A stretch of 64,000 bases of DNA from Chryseobacterium sp. C-71. Its GTDB lineage: Bacteria > Bacteroidota > Bacteroidia > Flavobacteriales > Weeksellaceae. The stretch spans positions 496,001-560,000 of the forward strand of contig NZ_CP087131.1 in assembly GCF_020911865.1 (NCBI RefSeq), in the 5' to 3' direction. Each line of letters starts with the position of its first letter. The stretch's first letter is position 1. Below, one piece after another: positions 43,480-51,904 of this stretch. The notes beneath the pieces were generated by a model, which was not told the DNA's origin, did no database searches, and saw only the letters and a list, made by a program, of their open reading frames with translations. Both the position numbers and the translations under genes were made by a program.

Positions 43480-44093
43480 TCCGCAGAAATTCCCAATACA
43501 AAATAAACTACAGCAATCACTCTGGCAAGTATCTCTCTGGATTGGTTTCTGTAGAAACTTTCGGGTTTGTTGACATCTTGCGCATCAAATCCTAGCGCAT
43601 TCATGTTATTATTTCTTGCAAAAAATAATGCCCGAAGATTATGAAAACCTTGTGAAACGATAATAACGTTTTTCTTTCCGTAAACATCTTTGCAGCGTAA
43701 GATACTTTTATAAGTATTAAAACCTTCAGGATCTTCAATAATGATATCTTCCGGAACACCTTCCTGGTAAATCAAATAATTTTTCATTGCAGCCGGCTCA
43801 TTGTAACCTTTGCTTTTTTCCCCACTCACAATGATTTTTTTTATTTTTCCGTGATGATAAAGCAATGCAGCAGCATCCATTCTTTTAGTAAAATAAGGAT
43901 TAGAAAGCCCCGAACGCATTCTGGGAGAAGTTCCTAAAACCAAAGCGATTTCTCGTGGCGGAATTTTTGAAATCTTATTGTAAGTTCTGCCGTTGGTAAT
44001 CCCAAAAACCCAGACATTACAAAGACATATCAAGAGAAAAACCAATTCTATTGATAAAAAAATAAATTTAAATATGTTTCGGATGATTCTCAA
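43476..44093 (-). CDS. SanA/YdcF-like (DUF218, ElyC family) membrane protein
   Basis: A 205-residue protein anchored by one N-terminal TM (FIFLSIELVFLLICLCNVWV, about 10-30). The DUF218 domain then shows REIALVLGTSPRMRSG, AAALLYHHGKIKKIIVSGEK and NVIIVSQGFHNLRALFFARN. Relatives (SanA, ElyC) affect envelope barrier function and vancomycin sensitivity. The catalytic activity is not settled. Its stop overlaps the tamL stop by 4 bases in convergent orientation, and its start overlaps the upstream reductase stop by 4 bases, so it is translationally coupled to the reductase. Confidence 0.87.
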   Translation of the reverse strand: MRIIRNIFKFIFLSIELVFLLICLCNVWVFGITNGRTYNKISKIPPREIALVLGTSPRMRSGLSNPYFTKRMDAAALLYHHGKIKKIIVSGEKSKGYNEPAAMKNYLIYQEGVPEDIIIEDPEGFNTYKSILRCKDVYGKKNVIIVSQGFHNLRALFFARNNNMNALGFDAQDVNKPESFYRNQSREILARVIAVVYFVLGISAD

Positions 44094-45214
44094 CTAAAGT
44101 CAAAGTTAAGCTTTATTTTCTTAGTTTTTGCAATCGACATGCAAGCTAAAATTTTACCCTGAGCCTCTTCTTTTTCGGTAAGATATTCGTTTTCTAAAAG
44201 CTCAACTTCTCCTTCTTCCAAAGTACATTCACAGCTTCCGCAAATTCCCGATTTACAGGAATAAGGAACATTGAATTTTTGAATTAAAAGTTGTTGCAGA
44301 ATTTTTTCTTTATTATTTGGAAGTTCAGTCTGATAATTTTTCCCAAACATTTTAAAATCAACCTGTACATTTTCAATCAATGGAAAGTCTTTTTCCACAG
44401 GATAAATATCATCATTAAACTCTTCAAATAATTCAAAATGAATATTCTTCTTCGGAATTCCATGATGATAACACGCATTTGCAAGAGTTTTTATCATCTC
44501 CCCTTTTCCGCAAATCAAAACTTCATCTACGGCATCCCAAATCGTAGATTCTTCATCAGTATCATCCAAATGAAGGATTTGATTGATGATTAAATTTAGT
44601 TTCTTGGCGTCTAACCTTCCATAGAAAAACTGGTCTGCTGTTTTTTCCTGAGAATAAAAGTAAAAAATCTGAAGCCTTTCACCATATTGATGAGCAAGAT
44701 TATCTAAAAGATCACGATAAATAAGTTCTTCAGAACTTTTATTTCCAAGAAACAAAAAAAGTCTTGTTCTCGGTTCGTTATGAAGGATATTTTTAAAATG
44801 GCTCAGAATAGGAGTAATCCCTATTCCTGCAGCAAAACCAATAATAGTACGAAATTCACTAGGTTTCGAAACAATGGTAAATCTACCGTTAGGCTCACTT
44901 ACAAGTAATTCATCACCAGCCTGATAGTTATCATAAAGTTCTGCAGTTGCTCCGTTCTGAGAATTAATTTTAATTCCTAATGTTATTTTTTCCTCATACG
45001 GCGCCGAAGTCATCGAATAATCATTGATAACTTCTTTTCCATCAGCATTGAATTTAATACTGACAAACTGCCCCGCCTCAAACTTAAAATTCTCTTTAAG
45101 ATTCTCCGGAATTTCAAGCTCCAACGAAAAAGTATTTTTGGTCAGGTCTTCCTTTTTAGCTATTTTTAGGCCGTGAAACTGCGTCAGTTTTCCTTTATAG
45201 ATTTGTTGTTCCAT
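44090..45214 (-). CDS. Flavodoxin/ferredoxin reductase-like protein with 2Fe-2S domain (PaaE-like layout)
   Basis: A 374-residue electron-transfer protein. Residues 1-105 form the FAD domain (FEAGQFVSIKF, INDYSMTSAPYEE). Residues 110-265 are the NAD(P) domain with GFAAGIGITPILS and FLFLGNKSSEEL. Residues about 285-374 are a plant-type ferredoxin domain with the cluster ligands C-x4-C-x2-C in YSCKSGICGSC and a distal Cys in ILACMS. This order is that of phenylacetyl-CoA epoxidase reductase and related enzymes. No oxygenase genes lie nearby, so the electron acceptor is unknown. Confidence 0.9.
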   Translation of the reverse strand: MEQQIYKGKLTQFHGLKIAKKEDLTKNTFSLELEIPENLKENFKFEAGQFVSIKFNADGKEVINDYSMTSAPYEEKITLGIKINSQNGATAELYDNYQAGDELLVSEPNGRFTIVSKPSEFRTIIGFAAGIGITPILSHFKNILHNEPRTRLFLFLGNKSSEELIYRDLLDNLAHQYGERLQIFYFYSQEKTADQFFYGRLDAKKLNLIINQILHLDDTDEESTIWDAVDEVLICGKGEMIKTLANACYHHGIPKKNIHFELFEEFNDDIYPVEKDFPLIENVQVDFKMFGKNYQTELPNNKEKILQQLLIQKFNVPYSCKSGICGSCECTLEEGEVELLENEYLTEKEEAQGKILACMSIAKTKKIKLNFDFS

Positions 45215-45334
45215 ACTTCATTTCAAAAATAAATAAAAAATAATTATGAAACGGTCTGTGACGTAATTTTCTTACCAATAAAACCAGTGAGAAATACCCA
45301 TCGTATATTTCATGATAACAACAGAACTTTACTT

Positions 45335-45895
45335 ATGAAAAAGATACTTTTATCGACACTTTTAGCTGTCACCCTTTTTAGCTGTAAAAAAGAAGCTGAA
45401 AAAACGGAGGAAAATACTGCGGCGAACGATTCTATTTCAAATATAGTTCCAGAACCTCTTCCTGCAGCACCTTCTTTAAAAGCCTTGAATCCGCAGCAAA
45501 CTACTGATTTTTTACAAACTAAAAATGACACTTTATATGTAAACAATTTCTTTGCAACTTGGTGCGGGCCATGCGTGAGAGAAATTCCACATTTTAAAGA
45601 TAAAATTACAGAATTGAAAGGTCAACCGGTGAAAATTACATTTATCAGTCTGGATACCAAAGAAGTCTGGAATACTGAAGTTCCTACTTTCGTAGATAAA
45701 CAAGGCATTAGAAACAATACCATTCTTTTAGACGGCAGTCAGCTTGATGAAACTTTTTTTAAGAACAATTTTAAAGAATGGAAAGGCGATGCAATACCAT
45801 TTACATATATGAGAAAAGGCGATAAAACGGATGAATATTTAGGAATGATGACTTCAGAATTGCTAAATTCAAAAATTGATTCTTTTATTAAATAA
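45335..45895 (+). CDS. Thioredoxin-like lipoprotein (TlpA/ResA type)
   Basis: A 186-residue periplasmic redox protein. The ATG at 45335 gives the lipobox TLLAVTLFSC with Cys17. A longer reading from 45287 is not convincing. After a linker of charged and Pro residues, the thioredoxin fold contains FATWCGPCVREIPH with the active CxxC, PVKITFISLDTKE, and the cis-Pro region in GDAIPFTYMRKG. It probably reduces or transfers disulfides in the periplasm. It lies 21 bases upstream of an ABC permease gene, perhaps by chance or in an operon. Confidence 0.9.
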   Translation: MKKILLSTLLAVTLFSCKKEAEKTEENTAANDSISNIVPEPLPAAPSLKALNPQQTTDFLQTKNDTLYVNNFFATWCGPCVREIPHFKDKITELKGQPVKITFISLDTKEVWNTEVPTFVDKQGIRNNTILLDGSQLDETFFKNNFKEWKGDAIPFTYMRKGDKTDEYLGMMTSELLNSKIDSFIK

Positions 45896-45916
45896 TTTTT
45901 CGAGAAACTATATTTA

Positions 45917-46888
45917 ATGTCGAAAAAATTCAGAATCCTGTGTTTAGTTTTATGTATCGCAATTGTATTGGCTGCGGTCATTAATCTGAACACAGGATTT
46001 TTAAATTTAAATCTTCATGATTTTCTTCATAATTCTGAAAACGGACAAATCGCTGAAATAAGAATCAATCGTGTTTTGGTCATGCTTTTGGCAGGAATTT
46101 CAATTCCGACATCAGGTTTTTTGATGCAGGAATACTTTCAAAATCCACTTGCAGGGCCCGATATTTTAGGAATTACATCGGTTGCAAGTTTATCCGTCGC
46201 ATTTTACATTTTCTTTTCGCACAGCATTTTACTGCCTGAATTTTTACAGAACAGCTTTTTAAGTCTATCCGCAATTGTTGGAAGTTTGCTTTTGATGCTC
46301 GTTCTGCTGTCAATGTCGAATAAATTTCAGGACAAATCATATTTGATTATTTTCGGATTCTTGGTTTCGGCGTTTGCAGGAGCAATCGTTTCTCTTTTGC
46401 AGTTTTATGCTGAAAATCAAAGTCTGAAAAACTATGTTTTGTGGTCTTTTGGAGCGAATAATATGGTTTCTAGAAATCAGATTATCGTACTGTCGATTTT
46501 AGTCGGGATTGGATTATTTTTTTGTTTTAAAACCATCAAACCTTTAATAGGAAATTCTTTAGGAAGCTCATATGCACAAAGTTTAGGAGTTAATTTAAAT
46601 CATTTAAAAATATTGATCATTGTAACTTCTTCACTCTTATCTGCTTCTATCACAGCTTTTTTAGGGCCTATTTTATTCATCGGAATCATTGTACCCCATT
46701 TCTGCAGATTGATTTATAACCCGTCAAAACTTTGGCAACAATGGATTTTGAATATGTTTTTGGGAATGCTCATCATGCTTTTATTTTCAATTACTGCTGA
46801 AAAAACTCAGATTCCTTTAAATGTTATCAGTTCTCTGTTTGGAATTCCTGTGATTTTGTTGATGCTTTTAAAACAGAATAAGGTATAA
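45917..46888 (+). CDS. FecCD-family iron/cobalamin-type ABC transporter permease
   Basis: A 323-residue permease with nine to ten TM segments. Family signatures are VLVMLLAGISIPTSGFLMQEYFQNPLAGPDILG near residues 50-80 and GPILFIGIIVPHFCRLI near 250, where the L-loop meets the ATPase. Such permeases import ferric siderophores, haem or cobalamin together with a binding protein, which is not encoded in the window. The cognate ATPase gene starts 460 bases later, after a small orphan gene and two dispersed repeats. Confidence 0.9.
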   Translation: MSKKFRILCLVLCIAIVLAAVINLNTGFLNLNLHDFLHNSENGQIAEIRINRVLVMLLAGISIPTSGFLMQEYFQNPLAGPDILGITSVASLSVAFYIFFSHSILLPEFLQNSFLSLSAIVGSLLLMLVLLSMSNKFQDKSYLIIFGFLVSAFAGAIVSLLQFYAENQSLKNYVLWSFGANNMVSRNQIIVLSILVGIGLFFCFKTIKPLIGNSLGSSYAQSLGVNLNHLKILIIVTSSLLSASITAFLGPILFIGIIVPHFCRLIYNPSKLWQQWILNMFLGMLIMLLFSITAEKTQIPLNVISSLFGIPVILLMLLKQNKV

Positions 46889-46907
46889 AAGTGAATTGTT
46901 AATTTTA

Positions 46908-46940
46908 ATTTTTCTCGCAGATTTTACTGATTGAGCAGAT
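46908..46940. repeat. Dispersed intergenic repeat, TCTCGYAGATT family, copy 2
   Basis: Closely similar to 10619-10651. It sits directly downstream of the permease gene, 45 bases before a second, unrelated repeat (46986-47042). Confidence 0.55.
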
Positions 46941-46985
46941 GATTGAAAATAATTTCATAATTAAATTTTAAAATAAAACATCAAC

Positions 46986-47042
46986 TTTGTCATTCTAGAG
47001 GAATCTAAGCTAACTTTGTAGAGATACTTTTATTATGACAAA
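46986..47042. repeat. Dispersed repeat, GTCATTCT family, degraded copy
   Basis: The left arm (46986-47005) is nearly identical to the arm at 34264-34283, with one A for G in the core. The right arm (47023-47042) keeps only ATGACAAA and scattered matches, so the palindrome has decayed. Confidence 0.7.
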
Positions 47043-47056
47043 ATATATTTGAAAAA

Positions 47057-47344
47057 ATGAATTTTAGAATAGCACAAAAACAATTAATTGTCGCAAACAT
47101 AACTTTGTTTGTGATAAGTATTGCAATTTTGGAATATTCAAAACTTTTTAGAATGAGTATAGATAGGCATTGGATTTATTCATACGGACATATTTGGTGG
47201 TTTATGGTTGGAATTCCTTCTGCCTTGTGGGGTTCTCTATTTTTAGGAATTTATAGTTTAATTAAAGTCAAAAAAGATAAATTTTTATATTTTATTTTCA
47301 GTGTCATTCCTCTTATTTTATTTATCTTTTTTATTTCTATTTAA
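47057..47344 (+). CDS. Small polytopic membrane protein, unknown function
   Basis: A 95-residue protein with three hydrophobic stretches (VANITLFVISIAILEY, WWFMVGIPSALWGSLFLGIY and FLYFIFSVIPLILFIFFISI) joined by short loops. It has no recognised family. It sits between the permease and ATPase genes of an ABC importer, and its stop is three bases before the ATPase ATG, so the two are translationally coupled. It may be an accessory membrane subunit or an unrelated insertion. The repeat pair just upstream favours a later insertion. Confidence 0.72.
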   Translation: MNFRIAQKQLIVANITLFVISIAILEYSKLFRMSIDRHWIYSYGHIWWFMVGIPSALWGSLFLGIYSLIKVKKDKFLYFIFSVIPLILFIFFISI

Positions 47345-47347
47345 AAA

Positions 47348-48271
47348 ATGCACCTACAAATCAATCAAGCCAACATAGGCTACGACAAAACTTTAATTTC
47401 AAATGCCAATGCAGATTTGAATTTGGGAGAAGTATGTCTCTTGATTGGTAACAATGGTGTCGGGAAAACAACTTTAATTAAATCAATTCTTCATCAAAAC
47501 TCTTTACTAGAAGGGGAAATTTTAATTAATAATAAAAATGTAAAAGAACTTTCGGTAAAAGAAATTGCAGAAAATATTGCAGTTGTGTTTTCTAAATCGG
47601 TCATTCCGCAAAATCATACGGTTGAAGATCTTATTTCGCTCGGAAAATATATTTACTATCCTTTCTATTTTGAATTGAAACAAGAAGACAGAGAGGAAGT
47701 TAAGGAGATTATTCACGAATTAGATTTAACTCAATATAAAAATACGCTTCTCAGAAACCTTTCAGACGGAAACCTTCAAAAAGCATTTATAGGAAGAGCT
47801 TTGACACAAAATTCTCCAATAATTATTCTTGATGAACCAACTACTCATCTTGATGAAAAGAATAAATTAATTATTCTTAAAACGCTTCGTAAATTAGCCA
47901 AAATGCAGAATAAACTCATTCTATTTTCCTCTCACGACTGGAGACTGGCAAAGGAATTTGCTGATAAAATGTGGTATATTAAAGACAATCATTTATATTC
48001 CGGAATTGTAGAAGATGTTTTGTTACAGCATGACGAGCTCACGAGTGCGTCACTGTTTCAGATAAACGAAAATTTTGTAGCGCCTTCCATAAAATCTCCA
48101 CAGATTCAAAAAGAAATGTTGTATTCTTTGCTTCAAAAAAACTTCCAAAAAGATTTGTCATTGTTCAATTTTAACTATTATGAATCAATTTGGGAGATTT
48201 CATTTGCTAATAAACAGTACCAATGTGAATCTTTCGAAGATATAGTTAAATTAATCTCAAAGCTTCATTAA
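47348..48271 (+). CDS. FecE-like ABC transporter ATP-binding protein
   Basis: A 307-residue ATPase. Walker A is GNNGVGKTTLIKS (about 34-46), the signature region reads LLRNLSDGNLQKAFIGRAL (here LSDGN in place of the usual LSGGQ), Walker B is SPIIILDEPTTHLD, and the switch His is in LILFSSHDWRLAKE. The first 250 residues match iron/cobalamin importers. About 55 additional C-terminal residues (after NENFVAP) have no clear match. It is the probable partner of the permease at 45917. The altered signature sequence is worth noting but still keeps the central Ser. Confidence 0.88.
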   Translation: MHLQINQANIGYDKTLISNANADLNLGEVCLLIGNNGVGKTTLIKSILHQNSLLEGEILINNKNVKELSVKEIAENIAVVFSKSVIPQNHTVEDLISLGKYIYYPFYFELKQEDREEVKEIIHELDLTQYKNTLLRNLSDGNLQKAFIGRALTQNSPIIILDEPTTHLDEKNKLIILKTLRKLAKMQNKLILFSSHDWRLAKEFADKMWYIKDNHLYSGIVEDVLLQHDELTSASLFQINENFVAPSIKSPQIQKEMLYSLLQKNFQKDLSLFNFNYYESIWEISFANKQYQCESFEDIVKLISKLH

Positions 48272-48297
48272 ATCAGTATTTTAATTATTCATATCAC

Positions 48298-48317
48298 ATA
48301 CTATGCATGCATAGTAT
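48298..48317. promoter_or_regulatory. MarR operator, distal copy (perfect 20-bp palindrome)
   Basis: ATACTATGCA-TGCATAGTAT is a perfect palindrome 83 bases upstream of a near-identical site. Both lie in the region before the MarR-fad operon. Confidence 0.8.
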
Positions 48318-48380
48318 TATGCTAATCATACATTTTAATCAATTGACAATCAGTCTGTTAATTAATTTTAACATTTGAAA

Positions 48381-48400
48381 ATACTATGCATGCATAATAT
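48381..48400. promoter_or_regulatory. MarR operator, proximal copy
   Basis: ATACTATGCA-TGCATAATAT differs from the distal copy at one base. It ends four bases before the -7 box at 48405, so it covers the -33 region and a bound dimer would block the promoter. Confidence 0.82.
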
Positions 48401-48404
48401 TTGC

Positions 48405-48412
48405 TACATTTG
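48405..48412 (+). promoter_or_regulatory. -7 promoter box of the marR-fad operon
   Basis: TACATTTG matches TAnnTTTG and lies 23 bases before the first ATG. No TTG at the usual -33 distance is seen, as that position is taken by the palindrome. Confidence 0.65.
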
Positions 48413-48435
48413 ATAAAACCGATTAGCAAAAAAAT

Positions 48436-48888
48436 ATGATGGATAATAATAAAGAAAAAACAGAAAATGTTGACCTCATTCTAAAACAGACTTGGTTAGC
48501 GGTTTCGAAAATGTACACCGAGCTTGCACAAGAACACGATTCTACTGCAGTTCAGGCTCTTACCTTATTGAAAATTGATCCGAAAGAAGGTACAAGAAGC
48601 ACCAATTTGGGACCCAAAATGGCAATTGAACCTACTTCTCTCACAAGAATCATCAAACTCCTTGAGGATAACGGATATATATATAAAGAAAAAACCACTA
48701 CCGACAAGCGTGAAGTGATCATTAAGCTTACTGATAAAGGTTTAAGCTCAAGAAATATGTCTAAGGAAGTTGTTGTGAATTTCAACAAAAAAGTGATGGA
48801 AAAAATTGCTCCCGAAAAGTTGGAAACCTTCAAGGAAGTCATGACAGAAATTATGAAAATAGCTTCCGATTTAAACAACAGAAAATAA
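48436..48888 (+). CDS. MarR-family regulator of the beta-oxidation operon
   Basis: A 150-residue winged-helix protein. The HTH segment is STNLGPKMAIEPTSLTRIIKLLEDNG, the wing is KEKTTTDKREVIIKLTDKG, and N- and C-terminal helices form the dimer interface. Two adjacent ATG codons start it. It begins a cluster with fadN-, fadA- and fadE-like genes and lies just behind two 20-bp palindromes, so it probably represses itself and the fatty-acid genes. By analogy the signal would be an acyl-CoA, but this is inference. Confidence 0.92.
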   Translation: MMDNNKEKTENVDLILKQTWLAVSKMYTELAQEHDSTAVQALTLLKIDPKEGTRSTNLGPKMAIEPTSLTRIIKLLEDNGYIYKEKTTTDKREVIIKLTDKGLSSRNMSKEVVVNFNKKVMEKIAPEKLETFKEVMTEIMKIASDLNNRK

Positions 48889-48962
48889 ATTTCTCTCTTT
48901 TTGAATTATAAAATAAACTAGAAAGATTAAAACTAAGCGATAATAACTAAAATAAAATATTA

Positions 48963-51356
48963 ATGAAAAGACGAATCAAACACGTAACGGTTTTAGGTTC
49001 AGGAATCATGGGAAGCGGTATTGCTGCGCATTTTGCCAATATTGGCGTGCAGGTTTCATTGCTCGATATTGTTCCATTTGAATTGAATGAAGCCGAGCAG
49101 AAAAAAGGTTTGACCAAAGATGACAAGGCAGTTCGTAACAGAATTGCTTCCGAAAACTTTGAAAAACTTAAAAAAGCCAGCCCTGCACTACTCTATTCTC
49201 CGAAATTTGCGGAGCGTATTAAAGTAGGAAACTTTGATGATGATTTAAAGAGAATAAAAGATACCGACTGGATTATAGAAGTTGTCGTTGAAAAACTGGA
49301 CATCAAAAAATCGGTTTACGAGAAAATCGAACAGTTCAGAAAACCTGGAACTTTGGTTTCTTCCAACACTTCCGGAATTCCAATTAATATGTTGGTTGAA
49401 GGAAGAAGTGATGATTTCAAAAAATATTTTGCTGGAACGCACTTTTTTAATCCTGTAAGATATCTTCCACTCTTAGAAGTTATTCCAACAACTGATACTG
49501 ATCCGGAAATTGCAGATTTCTACATGTCTTACGGAGCTAAATTTTTAGGCAAAACCACCGTTTTAGCAAAAGATACTCCGGCATTTATCGCCAACAGAAT
49601 CGGAGTTTTCTCGATGATGGATTTGCTTCATAATGTTCAGAAATTAGGTTTCAATGTTTCTGATGTTGATAAATTAACAGGTCCGATTATCGGTCGTCCG
49701 AAGTCTGCAACGTTCCGAACTGCCGATGTTGTCGGTCTTGATACTTTGGTAATGGTTGCAAACGGTGTTCGTAACAGCGGGGCTGAAGCAAATGATTTCA
49801 ACAATGTTTTTGCTCTTCCTGATTATATTCAGAAAATGGTAGATAACAAGTGGTTGGGTTCAAAAACCGAGCAAGGTTTCTACAAGAAAGTGAAAAGTGC
49901 TGACGGAAAATCTGAAATTCACGGTTTAAATCTTGACACTTTAGAATACGAACTTCAAGGTAAATCTTCCTTCCCTACTTTAGAATTAACTAAAAATATT
50001 GACAAGCCAATTGACCGTTTTAAAGTCTTAATTGGCGGAAAAGATAAAGCCGGAGAATTATACAGAAAATCTTTAGGCGCATTATTCGCTTACGTTTCTC
50101 ATAAAGTTCCTGAAATCTCTGATGAAGTTTACAAAATTGATGATGCCATGAGAGCAGGTTTTGGTTGGGAAAACGGACCTTTCGAAATTTGGGACGCAGT
50201 TGGAGTTCAAAAAGGAATTGAATTGGCTACAGAAGCTGGTTATGAAGTTTCAGATTGGGTTAAGAATGTAGAATCTTTCTATAAAGTTAACGAGGACGGA
50301 CAAAGTATTTTCTTCGATAAAAACTCAGGAAACTACAACAATATTCCGGGTCAGGAATCATTTATTATTTTAGATAATATCAGAAAAAACAAAACACTTT
50401 GGAGCAATTCAGGTTCATCGATTGAAGATTTGGGCGATGGAATTATCAATTTTGAAATCCGTTCTAAAATGAATTCTTTGGGTGGTGAAGTTTTAGATGG
50501 ATTAAACAGAGCCATCGATTTAGCCGAAAAAGAATATGATGGTTTAGTTATCGGAAATCAGGGAACCAATTTCTCTGTTGGAGCCAATTTAGCGATGATT
50601 TTAATGATGGCGATTGAGCAGGATTGGGATGATTTGAATATGGCCATTGCTTATTTCCAGAAATCGATGATGAGGGTTCGTTATTCTTCAATTCCAGTTG
50701 TAGTGGCTCCTCACGGAATGACTTTGGGCGGCGGTTGCGAAATGACTATGCACGCAGATCGAGTTGTCGCAGCAGCAGAAACTTATATTGGATTGGTAGA
50801 AACTGGAGTTGGAGTTATTCCCGGCGGCGGTGGAACGAAAGAGTTTGCTTTGAGAACTTCAAGAGAGTTCCATAGTGATGATGTAAAAAACAACAGACTT
50901 CGTGAAGCCTTCATGAACATTGCAATGGGGAAAGTTGCCACTTCTGCCTATGAAGCTTACGATATGGGAATTCTTGAAAAAGGAAAAGATGTAGTCGTAG
51001 TTGATAAAAAACGTCAGATTATGACGGCAAAGATGATGGCAAAGAGTTTAGCTGAACATGGTTACACTCAACCGATCGAACAAACAGTAAAAGTTCTTGG
51101 TAAAGATGCTCTTGGAATGTTCTATGTTGGAACTGACCAAATGTTAACAGGAAAATATATTTCAGAACACGATAAATTGATTGCTGATAAATTGGCGAAC
51201 GTTCTGGTAGGTGGAAATCTTTCTGAACCAACTGTGGTTACCGAACAATATTTACTAAATCTTGAAAGAGAAACGTTCTTACAACTTTGTGGTGAAAGAA
51301 AAACTTTAGAGAGAATTCAGTTTATGTTACAGAAAGGAAAACCGTTGAGAAATTAA
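48963..51356 (+). CDS. fadN: 3-hydroxyacyl-CoA dehydrogenase / enoyl-CoA hydratase (FadN-like)
   Basis: A 797-residue beta-oxidation enzyme. The N-terminal dehydrogenase carries the NAD-binding GSGIMGSGIAAHFANIG (about 11-27), the catalytic region AGTHFFNPVRYLPLLE and a C-terminal dimer domain. The crotonase domain lies at about 500-790, with FSVGANLAMILMMA and GMTLGGGCEMTMHADR forming the oxyanion hole. This order is the reverse of E. coli FadB and equal to that of Bacillus FadN (about 790 residues). In B. subtilis the order fadN-fadA-fadE is known, and the same order appears here if the RAYT gene is ignored. Confidence 0.93.
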   Translation: MKRRIKHVTVLGSGIMGSGIAAHFANIGVQVSLLDIVPFELNEAEQKKGLTKDDKAVRNRIASENFEKLKKASPALLYSPKFAERIKVGNFDDDLKRIKDTDWIIEVVVEKLDIKKSVYEKIEQFRKPGTLVSSNTSGIPINMLVEGRSDDFKKYFAGTHFFNPVRYLPLLEVIPTTDTDPEIADFYMSYGAKFLGKTTVLAKDTPAFIANRIGVFSMMDLLHNVQKLGFNVSDVDKLTGPIIGRPKSATFRTADVVGLDTLVMVANGVRNSGAEANDFNNVFALPDYIQKMVDNKWLGSKTEQGFYKKVKSADGKSEIHGLNLDTLEYELQGKSSFPTLELTKNIDKPIDRFKVLIGGKDKAGELYRKSLGALFAYVSHKVPEISDEVYKIDDAMRAGFGWENGPFEIWDAVGVQKGIELATEAGYEVSDWVKNVESFYKVNEDGQSIFFDKNSGNYNNIPGQESFIILDNIRKNKTLWSNSGSSIEDLGDGIINFEIRSKMNSLGGEVLDGLNRAIDLAEKEYDGLVIGNQGTNFSVGANLAMILMMAIEQDWDDLNMAIAYFQKSMMRVRYSSIPVVVAPHGMTLGGGCEMTMHADRVVAAAETYIGLVETGVGVIPGGGGTKEFALRTSREFHSDDVKNNRLREAFMNIAMGKVATSAYEAYDMGILEKGKDVVVVDKKRQIMTAKMMAKSLAEHGYTQPIEQTVKVLGKDALGMFYVGTDQMLTGKYISEHDKLIADKLANVLVGGNLSEPTVVTEQYLLNLERETFLQLCGERKTLERIQFMLQKGKPLRN

Positions 51357-51360
51357 GGAA

Positions 51361-51390
51361 AGCTCTGTACCGTAGGAGCGACCTGTTAAT
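51361..51390. repeat. REP element 1 (upstream of RAYT)
   Basis: The core CGTAGGAGCGACCTGTTAAT spans 51371-51390 and is preceded by AGCTCTGTAC. It is in the same orientation as REP 2 and lies five bases after the fadN stop. Confidence 0.85.
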
Positions 51391-51415
51391 AGAATGTAGA
51401 ACCAATTTTTAATTT

Positions 51416-51440
51416 AGCTCCGTAGGAGCGGTCTGTTAAT
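51416..51440. repeat. REP element 2 (directly before the RAYT start)
   Basis: AGCTCCGTAGGAGCGGTCTGTTAAT-type copy, with a small CTCC-GTA-GGAG hairpin. It ends one base before the RAYT ATG at 51442. Confidence 0.85.
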
Positions 51441-51441
51441 T

Positions 51442-51903
51442 ATGGCAAACACCTACACCCAAATTTATATTCAAATTGTTTTCGCTGTTAAAGGAAGACA
51501 AAACCTGATTTCAAAAGAAAACAGAGAAGAATTACATAAATTTATTACGGGAATTGTTTCAAACCGAGGTCAAAAATTATTTGCTGTTTTTGCAATGCCT
51601 GACCATGTTCACATCCTTGTAAGTATGAGGCCAACGATTACGATTTCAGATTTGGTTAGAGATATTAAAGCAGGTTCTTCAAAATTTATTAATGATAATA
51701 AGTGGATGAACGAAAAATTTAATTGGCAGGAAGGATATGGAGCATTTTCTTATTCTAAAAGCAGTGTAGATTCGATTGTGAAATACATTTTGAATCAAGA
51801 AGAACATCATAAAACCAAAACATTTAAAAACGAATATTTGGATTTTTTGGAAAGATTTGAAATAGATTATGATCCGAAATATTTGTTTGAATGGATTGAA
51901 TGA
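51442..51903 (+). CDS. REP-associated tyrosine transposase (RAYT, Y1/IS200-like)
   Basis: A 153-residue single-strand DNA transposase-like protein. The HUH metal motif is in FAMPDHVHILVSM (residues 51-63), and the catalytic Tyr lies in SIVKYILNQEEHHK near residue 116. The start TQIYIQIVFAVKGRQNL is typical of the Transposase_17/Y1 family. It is flanked by two direct REP copies upstream and two inverted copies downstream, and there is no second IS605 gene, which is the context of domesticated RAYTs rather than of a simple IS200. It separates fadN from fadA on the same strand. Confidence 0.92.
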   Translation: MANTYTQIYIQIVFAVKGRQNLISKENREELHKFITGIVSNRGQKLFAVFAMPDHVHILVSMRPTITISDLVRDIKAGSSKFINDNKWMNEKFNWQEGYGAFSYSKSSVDSIVKYILNQEEHHKTKTFKNEYLDFLERFEIDYDPKYLFEWIE

Positions 51904-51904
51904 C

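Noticed and set aside
51442-51903. Ordinary IS200 insertion sequence
   Set aside because: The flanking elements are several short REP-like copies in mixed orientation rather than one left and one right end, which fits a RAYT better.
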